Below are positions 23,820 to 37,400 of a DNA stretch of 64,000 bases, one piece after another. A model generated the notes under the pieces. The model saw nothing but the letters and a program-made list of their open reading frames with translations, did not search any database and had not been told where the DNA came from. The number at the start of each line of letters is the position of its first letter. Position 1 is the first letter of the stretch. Source of the stretch: Haematococcus lacustris (Eukaryota; Chlorophyta; Chlorophyceae; Chlamydomonadales; Haematococcaceae); the NCBI GenBank assembly GCA_030144725.1, contig JASKMD010000008.1, positions 819,785 to 883,784 on the forward strand. The letters run 5' to 3'. Both the position numbers and the translations under genes were made by a program.

Positions 23820-24878
23820 CTATCAACCATGCAGCAGGCTCTAGGCGTGCATGCCAGATGGTGCAATGCGTGTATTTACAAAGCGAGGAACTAGCAAACA
23901 ACGACTTCAACAGCAAGGTTGTTGCAACAGAGACCTGATTATCCTGCTTGGTAATGCACAAGTATACTGATCCCGTTTGTAAATCTAAACCTCATCAACC
24001 CAAGAAACTCAGCAACTCTGTACAGCGGACGTGTCAAGGCCCATGCGCACCCCTACTGATAGAAATAGTCCAAGGGTCACGACGACTGGGGTAACGGGTC
24101 GGCACAACTGGTGCAAATGCAACATTTCTCTGGTGCGAGTTGTACAACAGGGGCTGGCGGTCATGCACTGACTTCCATCCCAAGGAGCCTTAAGGAGCAG
24201 TGCGGCCAGCACTCTTATGGCCATGCACACCTTCTGTACAGGCAGGTCAGGCCGAGTCCTGTGGTGCCAGGGGACAGTGGGTCCCTAATTGCTGGCCAGC
24301 TCCTTATTTCTTGACATCATGAGGTGCGCTGACGCCGAACCTCTCATGTAAGCACCTACTTGCATGCCCCATGTTTCAAGGTGGCCCACGTGTGCCAAGA
24401 TACATCCCAGATCTGACCCTAGTGAGTCCCACCCTTGTCATAAGTGTGACCCAAGTGTGTCCCAAGTAGACTTGCAGGGGCAGGTTGGTTGCACCTGAGC
24501 CCCAGCTCATGAATCTGTCGGTAATGCACTTGCCTGCTATGCATCCACGCTCCTTCGCTGACCCTCCACGATGCATCATGCATGCAGGTTTGCATCCAGG
24601 CATGCGCGACAGGACCCGATGCAATATGATGCAAGACCTTCTGCGTCAAAAAGGGCCGCTGACACCCAAGCAGTCCCAGTTGGTCGTGGAGCGATACAGA
24701 GCGCCGTGCTGGGCATCCACCACAGGCCACAGGCAACTAGTGGATGGACCCCATGCTTGGTGTGAGACGCAGAGAGCAGGAGGGAGGGAGGCAGTGTCAA
24801 CGCCCAGCTGTCAACCCCTGCCAGCCGGCCACCTACCGCCCAGACCTCAGGCCGACAGCCAAAGCCCTGCCCAGCACC

Positions 24879-27800
24879 TCACGCCGCCCCTCCCCGACGT
24901 TCCGCCCTAGCGGGCTCCACTCCAACCAAGGGGACCTTCAATCCCAAGCTGCCGTTGTGACCCTTGGGCGGCCTCTGGCTCAGTCCCACCCCTTGCTTCT
25001 GCGCCAGCGCCTGCTTCTTGTCCTGGTCACGTGCCGCGGCAGCAGCAGCCTTCTTGGCGGCTGGCCCTGGGGCTTTGACATGACTGGGCTGACTTGACTG
25101 GGCGCCGGCGCCTGGGAGCAGGGCAGCGGGTCCTGGGGCTGCCACACCCACCACTGCTTGGCCGCCGCTGCTGCTCACTGTGTTGGCGGCAGCGGGGGAA
25201 CAGTAGGACAGCACCATGCCACCAGGGCTTGAACCTCCAGCCCCTGCATCACCTCCAAGCTCAACACCCGGCCCAGCCTGACCTCCTTCCCCAGGCCTTG
25301 CCCCTGGCATTGCCTGGCTGAGGCCCAATGGTGCAGGGTCTGCTCGCCCTGCTGCCACTGCCGCCAGCACTGCCGCACTCCAAGAGTTGCCCGCCTCATC
25401 CTCCCCCAGGCCTCCGTGAGGCAGCCAGGTGCCGGACCCTGCTGCACCTGCCTCAACTGCTGCCAAGCTGCTGGCCTGAGAGCTGGTTGGACCTCCAAGC
25501 TTATGGCCTGTGGATAGCGCAGCATGGGGCACTGGGGTCGCGGGCGCCTCGTCCCAGCCAGCCACTGCTACCGCCATGTGGGGGAACACACTGCTGCCAT
25601 GCTTCACCCAGCGCTCGAAGTCGGGGCCCAGGGACATTGTCACCTTCACGTCCTCGCGGGCCGCATTTACTGGCTGCAGGGCATGACGAGGTAGGGTCAG
25701 TGCGCAGCAGGAACCAGTGTGCAGCAGGCTGCCTCATACTATGCCAGCTGCCTAACTGCATGATTGGTTCACGGCCTGCAGTGAAGCCTCTAGCTCTGCA
25801 GCTCATGCCTGACTAGTTTGCAGCTTGATGGGGCGCCAGTGGGTGCATGAATGGCTTGATGCAATGAGTATCCAAACCCACGTCTTGAACCCAGTTGAAC
25901 TCTGCCAGCTCGCGGTTGTACTGTGCGAGTCCGAAGTTCGTAGCCGCCGCTGTGCCGCGCAGCCGGACCAGCGCCCGGTCCTACGCCAGTGCAGCCTCGC
26001 GCTCGTCGTCAAACAGGCCTACGTTGCAGACCATGCACAACAATATATCGCTGTCCGCCCCGTCACAAGCTGCGTGATGGCGATGGCGGATCGCGAAATG
26101 CGGTCGCCCTTACCGAGATACACGTGTTTGGATTGCGGGATGCCGATGCGGCTCTCCCACCGCCCGCTCGGATGCGCTGTCACACCCCGGAAGCTGCTCG
26201 TTCCACGGGAGAATCCCTGCGCACAAGCAGCCCAGCTCGTCATCATGCCCCCTGGACAATCACACGCTGTGGTAATGCTGCTGCGGCGCCTGTAAATGAG
26301 TCTGGCACCGTTGATGCGACTTGCAAATACCGCTCACTTGGCTTTGCCGTCGCACAGCCATGATGATTTCGTCCACGCTGATAGAGTCGATGCAGCCTAC
26401 CAGCGCCTCATATCGCGACTGCGGGAAGTTAGTTTTGCTCTGCGCACCAACAAGTCACAACAGCAACCGAGTAAGCAGCAAGACAGCATGTGTAGCCAAA
26501 AAAGGCTAGGCATCAAGACAGCAAGGAACGGGCAAGACAGCATGTGTAACAAGGCTGAGCATGACCCCACAGCCAGCAACCAGCCCCAGGTGAGGACTCC
26601 ATAGCCCAGTGCACTAATGCTTCGCCAGAGCTGGTGGGCAGGGCCAAGGTGATGTCAGGCTTTGAAAGGGATTACCGCATGTGCCAGCTGCCATCAATGT
26701 GGATGCCTCCCTCACCTTTAAGCCTTTGGTCTTCAATGCTGCCACATCATACGCCTCTGCAGCGTGCTCTTCATGCTCATAGCCCCCTGAAGGTTCATGG
26801 AGTGCATGGTTGCACAGCTGTCAATGCACACGTTGTAAGGCAACAGCTCTGCCCAAGTGGAAGGATAGGGACGCTGGTGACACATAATGGTAATGGTGGT
26901 GGTGGTGGTGATGGGAGCAGTGGTGTGGGAGGTGCATGGTGTGCTGAGGGGAGTCACTGCCAAATGACGAGCAGCCAGGTTGTTGACATAAGCTGAGGGT
27001 GGCAGCTTAGGGTGCCAGTGTCTGTCATGGCACTCTTCGGGCTACGCACAGCAGTGTAGACCCTCACCTAGGTAAACTTGGCGGCCCAGGTCTTTGATCC
27101 AGATGTGGGCCTCCCACCTGCAGAATGCAACGGCAAGCTGGCTTGTGGCTTCATATCCGCCGCCCCACCTGCACCACAGAGCCCTTCTAGATCGTTTCAC
27201 ACCCTGTGTCCCATAGAGCTGCAACGTGAGCTCAAACCCCTCCGGTGAGTATGGAGCAGGGCAGGGTATGGCAGTGCACGAGTAGGATCGAATATGAGGT
27301 CGCTCTATACCTGCCGCTGCGGCGATGTTTCGTCACACCACGGAAGCGTGAGGAGCGAGCTGTGGAGGCTTCCTCGGTGGCCCTGGTCTCGATGCCATTC
27401 CCGCTCGACTTGCGCTTCACCGCTGGCGCGGCGACAGCAGAACCGGTGCCCGATGTGCGACGGCGAACTGGCCCGTTGGCAGTTACAGCGGCGGGACCCG
27501 GTATTGCTGAGACTTGCGTCATCACCGTTGGCAGCGAGACGACCATGTTTGCGCAGTCGCTGGCAGCCGAGGACTGCCAAGACTGACGCCTGGCTGCTGG
27601 GCCAAGCTGGCTGCCAGGGAAGCTCTGAGTCACGCTGGAGACCACAGCCGCTGCAGCTGCAGCAGCTGCGGCCGCTGAGGCGGAGTTCGATAGGGCGGTC
27701 CCGGTGTCGGAGACCCTCGATGTATGCATCACCCCTTGAGAACTGCTTGGGGCGCCAGCCATCAGCTGGCTGCCCGAGTGCACCTGAGCCGCGCACGGGA

Positions 27801-28824
27801 CCTGTAGCGGAGCGCCAGAGCCAGAGAGTGAAGGGACTTGGCCGAGCAGCGGACCTGGGGTCGCGGTAAACAGCCCGGAGATGTTCAGCCGGCTGGCCGG
27901 GGTGGCGGCTGATGTAGCAAAGCGCGATTTCTTCGCCAAGTGCGGCTGCGTCTGCTGAGCTTTGGAGCCGGCATGCTGCCTCGCAGACTTGGGGATCCGC
28001 GACCCTTGACGACGCCTAGAGTGAGCCGAAGGGCTTGCGCTGCTGTCGCTGGCGTCACCTCTGGCGAATGGGTTGCTGCTATGCTGACCGGTGCGCGGCG
28101 AGTCGGCCTCATAGTTGCTGTCAGAAGACGCCTCGTCTTCTGTGCTGAGCTCACAGAACTGCGCCGCCAGCCGTGCAGCCGCCCGCGCGGTGCGCGAGCT
28201 CGCCCTGCGACAATCATGGAGCGGTCATGCAGCAGCGGTCATGCTGCAGCAGCTACCAAGCACAACAGCAGACAAAACCAGGCAATGCACCAAATGCGTT
28301 GTTAAGGCATTCCCACGTGCTTACTGGCCAACAAGGAGCTGTCAGGCCGGGCGAAACAAGCCCACCTGCTACTACGGCGAGGCACTGGCAGGCCAGGGGC
28401 GGGAGCGTCGTTGCCTTCTTCTGTCAGCAGCCTCTGGGGTGGGGGTGTTCTGCCGCCGTCCAACTGCATCAAGTCCCCAACCATAGCTGCCACGGCAGCG
28501 GCGGCAGCAGCAGCTGTGGTCATCGGGCCTGGAGCCAGCCCCGCCTGTGGCTGCGGCAAAGTGTGCTGGGCCAGGTGGTGGGGCAGCTGCTGGGGCTGGC
28601 CATCTGCATGCTGCCAAGCTCCATTAAAAAAGTGGGTGTCCATGTCATGGCTGGTTTGAGGCACCCAGTACTGGGAAGCAGGCTGTTCTCCCGCCTGCAG
28701 CAATTGAGGGTCATACGCAGCATAGTGTTGCTCATACTGCTGCTGCTGCTGCTGCTGCTGCTGGTACTGCTGCTGCTGCTGCTGCTCATACTGCTGCTGC
28801 TGCTGGTACTGCTGCTGCTGCTCA

Positions 28825-28858
<34 letters not shown>

Positions 28859-29293
28859 ACTGCCGCTGCTGCTCATACTGCTGCTGCTGCTGCTGCTCAT
28901 ACTGCTGCTGCTGCTGCTGTTGCTCATGCTGCTGCTGCTGCTGCTGTGTCAGCCAGTGCTGGGTCAGCTGCTGTGGGTACCAGGCACCCCTACCACCCTG
29001 GTGGGCCATGGGGATAAGCATACCCTGGTGACCCACCCCCCCGCTGCCAGTGTGGCTAGACCTCCTGGCCACGGGCTGGCTACTGCTGCACATGCCCTCA
29101 CCCCTCTCAGCTGCTGCTGCTGCTGCTGCTGCATGACCCTGACCCCAAGCCTGGTGCTGGGGGCCCTGCTCAGGCTGCCCGTGGCTGCTCAGGTAGGGGC
29201 CTGGGCTAGCCCAAGCTTCATCAGTTTGACCTGCCTCAGGCACCCCTGCCACGTCCCCTACATTGTTGGTGCTATGGACGAGTATGTGGCCCC

Positions 29294-29343
<50 letters not shown>

Positions 29344-30446
29344 ATGACCGCCCCCTCAGCGTGCAGCTGCCCATAGCCTGCCATGCAGTTGCTGCTGCTG
29401 AGGCGCCAGGTGTCACCGGCAGCCCCCAGGCCACCCTGGCCCCCCACTCCCTGCCCCTGAGACCCCCCCCACCCATGCATATCGAGGCCAGTGGAGGGGT
29501 GTGACGTCACTGTCTGCCGCCCCTGTACTGTGTGGGGGTGCCTCTCCCCCTGACCGGCATCCCCACAAGCGCCCCCCTGCTCCTGAGCCTCCCACCCCAC
29601 ACCCGCAGCCTGCTCCACCCCCCCACCACCGTGGCCATCATAGCGGGGCTCGGGCCAGGTCAGCAGCTCCAGGGCCAGACTGGGTGCCATCCTCAGCCCC
29701 AGCTCCATGTCGGCACCAGGGGTGGCAGGGCTGTGACTGCCCGCTGCATGGCTGCATGGGAAGGAGGACCCTCCTGGGTACGACAGGGAGTGAGACATGG
29801 GGTGGACCATGTGCCCAGGAGCATGGCCCCCTCCCTCCTCTGCTGCTGAGCCCAGCTTTGAGGCTTGATGGTTGAGCGAGCCAGGACAGGGTGGTGGTGT
29901 GTAGAAGTGTGACTCCTCCCCCGCATCACTCCTGGCCTGCGCCAAGCTGCCGCCCATGGAAGGTGAGGGGGAAGGAAGGCAGCCCGCATGCGGGAGGGGT
30001 CCTGGGGGTGCACCCCATTGAAGGGGCCCAGGCGGGGTGGCTGCGCCTGGCCAGGAAATGCGGTGGGAGTAGGGGGGCACGGCATGGACTTGGCTGCTGC
30101 TGGAGTGCCCGCAAGCGATGGTGGTTGCAGAGCCAGATCCAGGGGAGGGGTGGGGCCCAGGAGGAGGCGCATGAGGAGCTGCCAGCTGCCCCAAGCACCC
30201 AACACCTGCCCCTCTCAGCCCTGGCCCAGTGGCAGTCTCCCCAAACTCTGTTGGCAGAGGGGGAGGGGAGGAGGTGGCGCCAGGCTGGGTGCTTGGGGGA
30301 AGGGAGCAGGATGGCAGGGGGTGGGAGGGGAGGGAGGCGGCTGGCCATAGGGCAGCAGCTGGGGGAGGTGAGTGGCACTCCCCTTCCCACTCCGTTCCCT
30401 CACCATGCAAAGTAGGGTCGGCATGGGAGGGGCGGACTTCTACCTC

Positions 30447-30483
<37 letters not shown>

Positions 30484-32078
30484 CCAGCTGGCTGCCCCAA
30501 GGCCCAAGCCCAGGCAGAGCCTATTTGAAGCCCCTGACTAACTGCACTACCAGCACTGAGCCCAGGCCGACCACACCCCAACCCACTGCTCTGGGCTGCT
30601 GATGTCTCCCCCTCCACCTCCCACCCCACAGCCCCGGCACCATCTGGCCCTGCCCGGCCACAGCCCTTGTGCACCACGCTCCTGGCCAGCTGCTCAACAG
30701 ACGCCCACTCCCCTGCCCGCTGCCTGGCCAGGCCCAACAATGCGGGTGGCGCCGGAGCCGTGTGTGTGTGCAAGACGGTTGAAGCGGAAGGTACCCCACG
30801 TGTCAGGTTGCTGCTGCTGCTGATGCCTTGACTCAGGCTGGGGGGCCTCAGAGGAGATGGACCACCCTCCGGCCCTCTGGCCCCAGCCTGCCCCTCCTGG
30901 CCCACGGCCAGCATCTCATCCAGGTTGGCCAGCATCTCAGCCAGCTGGGAGTCCTGGGGCAGCAGCATGCCAAGGCTGGGCAGGCGCTGAGGGGAGTCCG
31001 CGCCCAAGCCCAGGCAGTGCCGGGGGGCCCCCACCCCAGGCTGTGCAGGAGGGCAGTGAAGGCGCTGGGCCGCAGGGAGGGAGGCAGGGAGCGCGGGGCT
31101 GGCCAGGGAGTGGGGTCCTGGTGCACCGGAGCAGGCAGCTGCACCTCCTAGGCTCCCAGCTAACCCCTCAGGCTCAGCCCCCGGCGGTGCTGCAGGGGCA
31201 GCTGCCTCTGACTGCTCCCCTGGCTCCCCTGCTGCACCAGCGGTTGGTGCAGTGTGGCAGGCGGGGTGGAGGCTGGGTGCAGCGGCATGGACTGAGGCTT
31301 GGGGCTGCCGGTGCGCATGGCCCCGCTTGCTGCTATTGTGACGACGGGTGCTGGTGGGCAGTGGGGGAGGGGCGGGCAGGGATTGGATCAGGGCCAGGTC
31401 AGCAGAGGTTAGCATGCCCTGCAGGGTTAATTCAGAATCCAAGGTCAAGGCGTCGGTGAGGGAGGGGTGGGATGTCAGCATGGCTGTGTGTAGGTCATCA
31501 GGGGGGCCATGCACAGCGGCTTGGGGAGGCTCAGGGTGGAGGTGGGCCTGTCTGCCTGCCAGGTCAAGGGCTGAGCCAGGTCCTGGGGGACTCCCAGAGC
31601 AGGAAGGGTCACGGTCTGCAGTGCTACTGGGTGGTGCATGCAGCTGGAGGCCCTGCTCGCTTGCATGGAGGTCCTCCTGGCTGGCATGGAAAGTGTTGTC
31701 GAAAGGCAAGCTGGGGTCACGAACGGCAGTCGCGAGTGCGAGAGGAGCAAGCGGGCGCATCGACGAGTTGCCGGAGGTGTTCTGCGAAGGCAGTGAAGGC
31801 AAGCAGGCCATCAGCAACAATAGCGAACTATGGACTGGACATACGGAAGGGCATACTGTTGGGGATGCGATGTGCATACGCCTGTAATTGCTTACATCAG
31901 TAAGGTCGGGTGAGGCGCAGCTGAAGGTCCGACTACTTGGCATAAGCGGTACACCAACGCGCGATGGTCGTTTGGCGACAGGGATGGCTAAACCAGCCGC
32001 CGCATGTCCTATACATTGTTCCTGGCATTTCTCACGAACTGCGCTCCGTGCGGTGGGCGGTAGTTTGCAAGAGGTCAC
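24879..32078 (-). CDS. Double-AP2-domain transcription factor with giant low-complexity N-terminus
   Basis: Minus-strand exons 32078-28366, 28204-27311, 27117-27068, 26786-26716, 26439-26338, 26216-26114, 26018-25882 and 25673-24879 join in phase (5865 nt, 1954 codons). AP2 domain 1 (about 1522-1576) is built from exons 2-4: SRFRGVTKHRRSGRWEAHIW, GRQVYLGGYEHEEHAAEAYD, VAALKTKG. The linker is KTNFPQSRYEALVGC to MAVRRQSQ. Domain 2 (about 1611-1675) has SSFRGVTAHPSGRWESRIGI, KHVYLG and LFDDEREAALA-DRALVRLRG. The dash is an in-frame TAG (25983-25981) where the family has Tyr. The N-terminal 1238 residues are Gln/Pro/Gly/His-rich with poly-Gln and Tyr-Glu-Gln repeats. Linker and two domains resemble the AP2 (ANT) class, which binds DNA in the nucleus. 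The start is the first ATG of the frame; it may be further upstream. If the TAG is real, the protein is truncated in domain 2. Confidence 0.8.
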
Positions 32079-34216
32079 ACTTTACCCGCGAGTGGTCAGT
32101 GGCTATTGCGTGCACCAAAGCCTGACACTTAGTCGGCCTCTGTCTTGATACGGAGGGCTAGTGATATTCGCAGGGGTAGGGGAAGAGGCGGCGATAGTTG
32201 AACGCATGTCCGCGTGACGCGACAGGCCGATAATATTCCTAACCACCCGCTAAGGAGGACGTTCAATGATGGACTGATGAACAGGGCGGGTTCTGCACTA
32301 AGCTGTGCAACTGCCAGTGCTAGTGACAGCACTCCCCATGTTTGCATTTGCTTATGTTGGCTCGCATCCAGATCTTGCCAGCTGAGTAAACCCTGCCACT
32401 GGCCCTGTGCCTCACCGCTTGTAGTGTGGCAGCACTGCAGCTCATCACGGCGTCACGTGCAGCCTCCACCGTAGCTCTCACATCTGTGGCGTCTAGGCTG
32501 GGCAGTCGGGTCGGCAAAGGGGGGTGGTCGCCCAGCTCCTTGGCTGCTTCTGCGTGTGGCAGTGCACATCAACGGGCGATGTTAGGATGGGTGCGTTGAG
32601 GACATGTGGACAGTGTGTGTCAGCAATCAGCATAGTGGACAACTGACAGGAGGCAGCTAGCAGACTCCTTACCACAGGCACACCATGTGCTGCATGCCTT
32701 GCGGCCTTTGCCCCTGGATGTGCAGCCACTGGTGGCAGGGTGGCATGCGACTGGTGGCATGCGACTGGTGGCATGCCACACCTTGTGCGGGATGCTGTCT
32801 GCCGCTCTGTGTCCGTGTGCCTGTCTGACATGAGCCTGCCTGATCTGGCTGGCATGAAGAGCATATGGCAGGTTGTATTTGGCGCAATCAGCATTCCGTA
32901 GTCAGCACAGACAGGTGCATGGTATTTCCACAGGATCGGGCACAGGGGCTCAAGCACAGCGGCACTCCATGCCTGAGACCAGGTTTTGCTCCCATTGACC
33001 CCTTGCTGTGTCATACAGACAAGGCCCACTGCCTGTGTCACACACAAGGCCATTCTAAGACATGGCGTTGGTAATGCATATGGGTACAGTCAGTGTCGAG
33101 GGTGGGGTTGCGCTGTCAGTGGCGGTTGCCTGCTACCATGTTGAGGGGGCGGCATTTCATGTCCGGTGGTGGGCGGAGAGACACGAACTGCTTATCCGGC
33201 GGTGGGCGCCTGGCTCAGGTGTGCCGAGGTGGCCTATCGCAACCAAGGTGGCTAGTCGCAGCCCATCACGCTCCATAGCCCTCTACCAGCGCCAGCGTTT
33301 CTAAGGAGTGGAACGTGCTTCGGGATTTTACCGAGTCGGCGTAGCGCACCTGCTTGACGGCCATGAGCCACTAGCTGCTCCATGCTTCGGCGCGCCAAGG
33401 GAAAGCACGGCTGGTGTCCAGGCGACTTCACCCTGCACGTCAAGGCGTCACGCACGTTAGGCGGCGACGCCAAAGCCAGCGCACAGCAGGCATACGGCAA
33501 CAGGCTCTACGGCTGACCTGCAGTGCGTTGCAAATGCGCACTTTGGACTTCCGAGGCGCGGATGAATTTTCCAAGAGAGTGTGCTTCGCGGCAAGGAAAC
33601 GAAATCTAGAAGCTATCGAGCAGCATAGCGTGAACTGAGCTAGAGTTGTTCGCACAGCCTTGAACGGCGCGAGGTGCTCGGCTTAGCTTTCGCTCATTCA
33701 TAATGCCTATCGTGCTGGTAGTGCTGCCAGGGCCGTGAGGTAGCAGCAGTCAGAAGTTCTTGCTTAGATGTTATAGGTAGCGGAGTGACTTCGTAAGAGA
33801 TTGTCCACTGCGCTGCCCGACAATTTGATGACCGCCCCAGAAACTACCAAGCAGCAGAGCTATGTCGCCGTGTTTGGGTTTGTAGAGTGTGAGAAGGGCA
33901 CTGCTCTCGCGTGAGAACGCTCTAGTACACAAGGGGACCACTATCTGTCTCAGCCGTCCCTCAATGCACAATGCATGAACACATCTTGCGTATCTTGGGA
34001 CTGGAAGGTAGAAATTGTATCACACTGCCATCCCTGGAAAGATAGGCATGTAAGCTGGGATCTCAAGGTGTCCTGCAGGTTGTTGGCCTGACGGAATGAC
34101 CCTTAAATGTCGATCTTGCATCCATGGGGCACCCTTGACACCTACAAGGCCTAGCACGATGACACTCATCCTCCTAATAGCCACACGGCCTACTGTCAGT
34201 ACAAACAGCTGTATGG
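32079..34216. other. Intergenic region without recognisable gene
   Basis: No domain or conserved frame seen on either strand. It would hold the AP2 gene promoter near 32079-32300. A small tandem of GGCATGCGACTGGT lies at about 32740-32780. Confidence 0.55.
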
Positions 34217-34282
34217 ATGCACCCAGCCTGGAGCCAGCAGCATGACCAGCCAGTGCGGGGCCTAATGTGGTGCCCTGGGCTG
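34217..34282 (+). mobile_element. Fragment of the Fanzor-like ORF
   Basis: The 66 bases encode HPAWSQQHDQPVRGLMWCP, nearly the same as RPAWSQQRDQPVRGLMWCP encoded at about 38236-38292 in the large copy. A separate scrap of the family, 160 bases before the N-terminal ATG. Confidence 0.75.
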
Positions 34283-34440
34283 GATCAAGGCTGGATCAAG
34301 TGCTGGATCATGGAGGCTGCTAGGGGCCCTGCGAATGTAGCGTCACAAGCCGACGAATGTAGCGTCACACAACCGTGTATTTTCACGGGAAACCCAAGTT
34401 GCTTGAAAAGGCCACCGCCCGTCTCACTGCGCATCGCGTG

Positions 34441-37400
34441 ATGGCTATGGACAAGCGGAAGGGCCCGGGAAAGAAACAGAAAGGTTCGTGTCCCTAGCCG
34501 ACTGTGGGCTACGTGAGTACCGCGCTGTGTGATAACCCGTCGCTCCTGTTGGCTCCATCGCAGCGTCTCGTTCCCCTCAAGGCAAGCAACGACAGGAGCG
34601 TCGGGATGGCTGGACCACGCGCAGACGTCAGGTGACGCCCCCGCCTTATGTGTCCCCGCACTCTTTGTGTCCCCGCAGTGTGTCTTGGCCTGTCAAAATG
34701 GCAACTGTGCTTGGCTGCAGGTCATCAAGGTCCCCGAGGGCGCAGTGCTGCGCGGCTGCAAGAAGACCAGGCGCAAGCTGCGGGAGCACCTCCGGCTGCG
34801 GGCTAAAATTCACTCCCAGCTCCGCGTCATCGCGTCATTGTTTGTCTTGCGCATTTTTCTGTCCTGCCTGGAGGGCTACCCTACCCCGGGCTTCCCCAGC
34901 GCCCCTCAGCCTCCAGCCGTGCAGCACCCCCAACCCCCTGATGCTCCCCCCCTACCCCCACTCCCCCCACGGGCCCCTGCCCAGCCTACCCCTGCCCAGC
35001 CTGCCAGCATGTAGTGTGACACTGACTCTGACTCCGAGTCAGATTGTGACTCTGAGCCAGAGCCACAGTCTGACTCGGAGTCAGAGCCAGAACCTGAGCC
35101 AGTCACGCAACCCCCCCAAAGGCGCTGCAGCGCCCGCCTGGCAGCCCTTGCACCAGCAGCACCCACTGGCCCCCCCATGCCCCTCGACTGCGAGGACCCA
35201 GCGATGCTGAGGCAGCTGAAAGACTTCTGCAAGTTCTTCGCCAACCCCAACTTCGACAGTCTACAACCAGCTGCAGCGGCGCCTTGTGCGCCCAGGGCAG
35301 CACCGCCACCCCATGCTCATGCCAGCCTTTGAGGACCCCAGCAACCAGGCGCTTCTGGCCAAGCTGCAGGAGCTGGGCAGCATCAACCTGGCGGGTGACG
35401 CCAACACCATCGACGCACACTCCATGCAGCTGGCGGTGGCCATGCAGCAGCATTACTCCAAGGCAAGTGATGGTGGTGACTAGACCCTGGACTTGGACCT
35501 GACCTGACCTGACCTGACCTGACCTGACCTGACCTGACCTGACCTGACCTGACCTGACCTGACCTGACCTGACCTGACCTGACCTGACCTGACCTGACCT
35601 GACCTGACCTGACCTGACCTGACCTGACCTGACCTGACCTGACCTGACCTGACCTGACCTGACCTGACCTGACCTGACCTGACCTGACCTGACCTGACCT
35701 GACCTGACCTGACCTGACCTGACCTGACCTGACCTGACCTGACCTGACCTGACCTGACCTGACCTGACCTGACCTGACCTGACCCTGACCTGACCTGACC
35801 TGACCTGACCTGACCTGACCTGACCTGACCTGACCTGACCTGACCTGACCTGACCTGACCTGACCTGACCTGACCTGACCTGACCTGACCTGACCTGACC
35901 TGACCTGACCTGACCTGACCTGACCTGACCTGACCTGACCTGACCTGACCTGACCTGACCTGACCTGACCTGACCTGACCTGACCTGACCTGACCTGACC
36001 TGACCTGACCTGACCTGACCTGACCTGACCTGACCTGACCTGACCTGACCTGACCTGACCTGACCTGACCTGACCTGACCTGACCTGACCTGACCTGACC
36101 TGACCTGACCTGACCTGACCTGACCTGACCTGACCTGACCTGACCTGACCTGACCTGACCTGACCTGACCTGACCTGACCTGACCTGACCTGACCTGACC
36201 TGACCTGACCTGACCTGACCTGACCTGACCTGACCTGACCTGACCTGACCTGACCTGACCTGACCTGACCTGACCTGACCTGACCTGACCTGACCTGACC
36301 TGACCTGACCTGACCTGACCTGACCTGACCTGACCTGACCTGACCTGACCTGACCTGACCTGACCTGACCTGACCTGACCTGACCTGACCTGACCTGACC
36401 TGACCTGACCTGACCTGACCTGACCTGACCTGACCTGACCTGACCTGACCTGACCTGACCTGACCTGACCTGACCTGACCTGACCTGACCTGACCTGACC
36501 TGACCTGACCTGACCTGACCTGACCTGACCTGACCTGACCTGACCTGACCTGACCTGACCTGACCTGTACCTGACCTGCAGAACGCTTTGTCAAGCTGTA
36601 CGCCAAGGCAGCCAGGGCCCAGCTCGGCTGGAGCGGTGAGGAGGCGTAGCTGTGTTTATCAAGATGGCGTGCGGGTATGGCATCAACGCCAAGAGCTCGT
36701 AGCTGAAGGCCGCCACCCTGGACAAGGGGCATGTGGCGGACCCTTTAGAGGAGGACGGCAAGCACCGTCGCCTACTGGGCATGAAGAAGCAAGGCTCCCT
36801 GCAGCACACCCTGCCCCTGCCCTGCCGCATGCGACATGCAGTGCATGTGTGCCGGTGGCTAGAGCAGTGGCAGCAGCCCCCCACACCCCCTGTGCCAGGG
36901 CAACCAAAGAGCGGCAAGAGGCGTGGGGTTGGTCCCCGGACCCTGACCTGTCCACCCCCCTTCACCCTCACCCCCATGGCCAGGGTGGGGGTGCACTTCA
37001 TCAAGGTGGACAGCAGGGTACTGCATGGGGTGTGCAAGCAGCTGGGCCTAACCAAGGAAACCCGGGCAGCATTCACCTCAGAGCCAGCACTGAGCCATCA
37101 CTGGGCCAGGTGGTTCAACACCAACAAGCTCCGTAACAAGGAGTTTGCATTTGAGAGGACGGTGGACACTGACGGTGTCAGCGTGTGCGTGCACTACACG
37201 CGCCCCCTCCCCCCTCCTCCAGCCCCACCCCCAGCTGCCAGCAGCAGCAGCAGCAGCAGCAGCAGCCCAAGTGCAGCAGCAGCAGCGGCGCATGCAATGG
37301 GACTCCCCCACATAGGCAAGGGCATAGCTGAGACGCGTGAGTTTCTGTTCGATCCAGACACGCAGATTGGGGTGGGCATCGACCCCGGCGTCACCCAGGC

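Larger units (their letters stand above)
22437..24878. other. Intergenic region with dispersed repeats, no supported gene
   Basis: Between two convergent genes. It holds copies of three repeats also found elsewhere in the window (22828-22885, 23309-23398, 23776-23819). Open frames are antisense to each other and show no domain. Confidence 0.6.

Noticed and set aside
28173..29504. 443-codon plus-strand Leu-rich frame suggesting a membrane protein
   Set aside because: Antisense of the CAG tracts that encode poly-Gln in the AP2 factor.
35383..36732. 449-codon minus-strand frame of VRSGQ repeats
   Set aside because: It is the pentamer array read through; a unit of five bases gives stop-free frames automatically.
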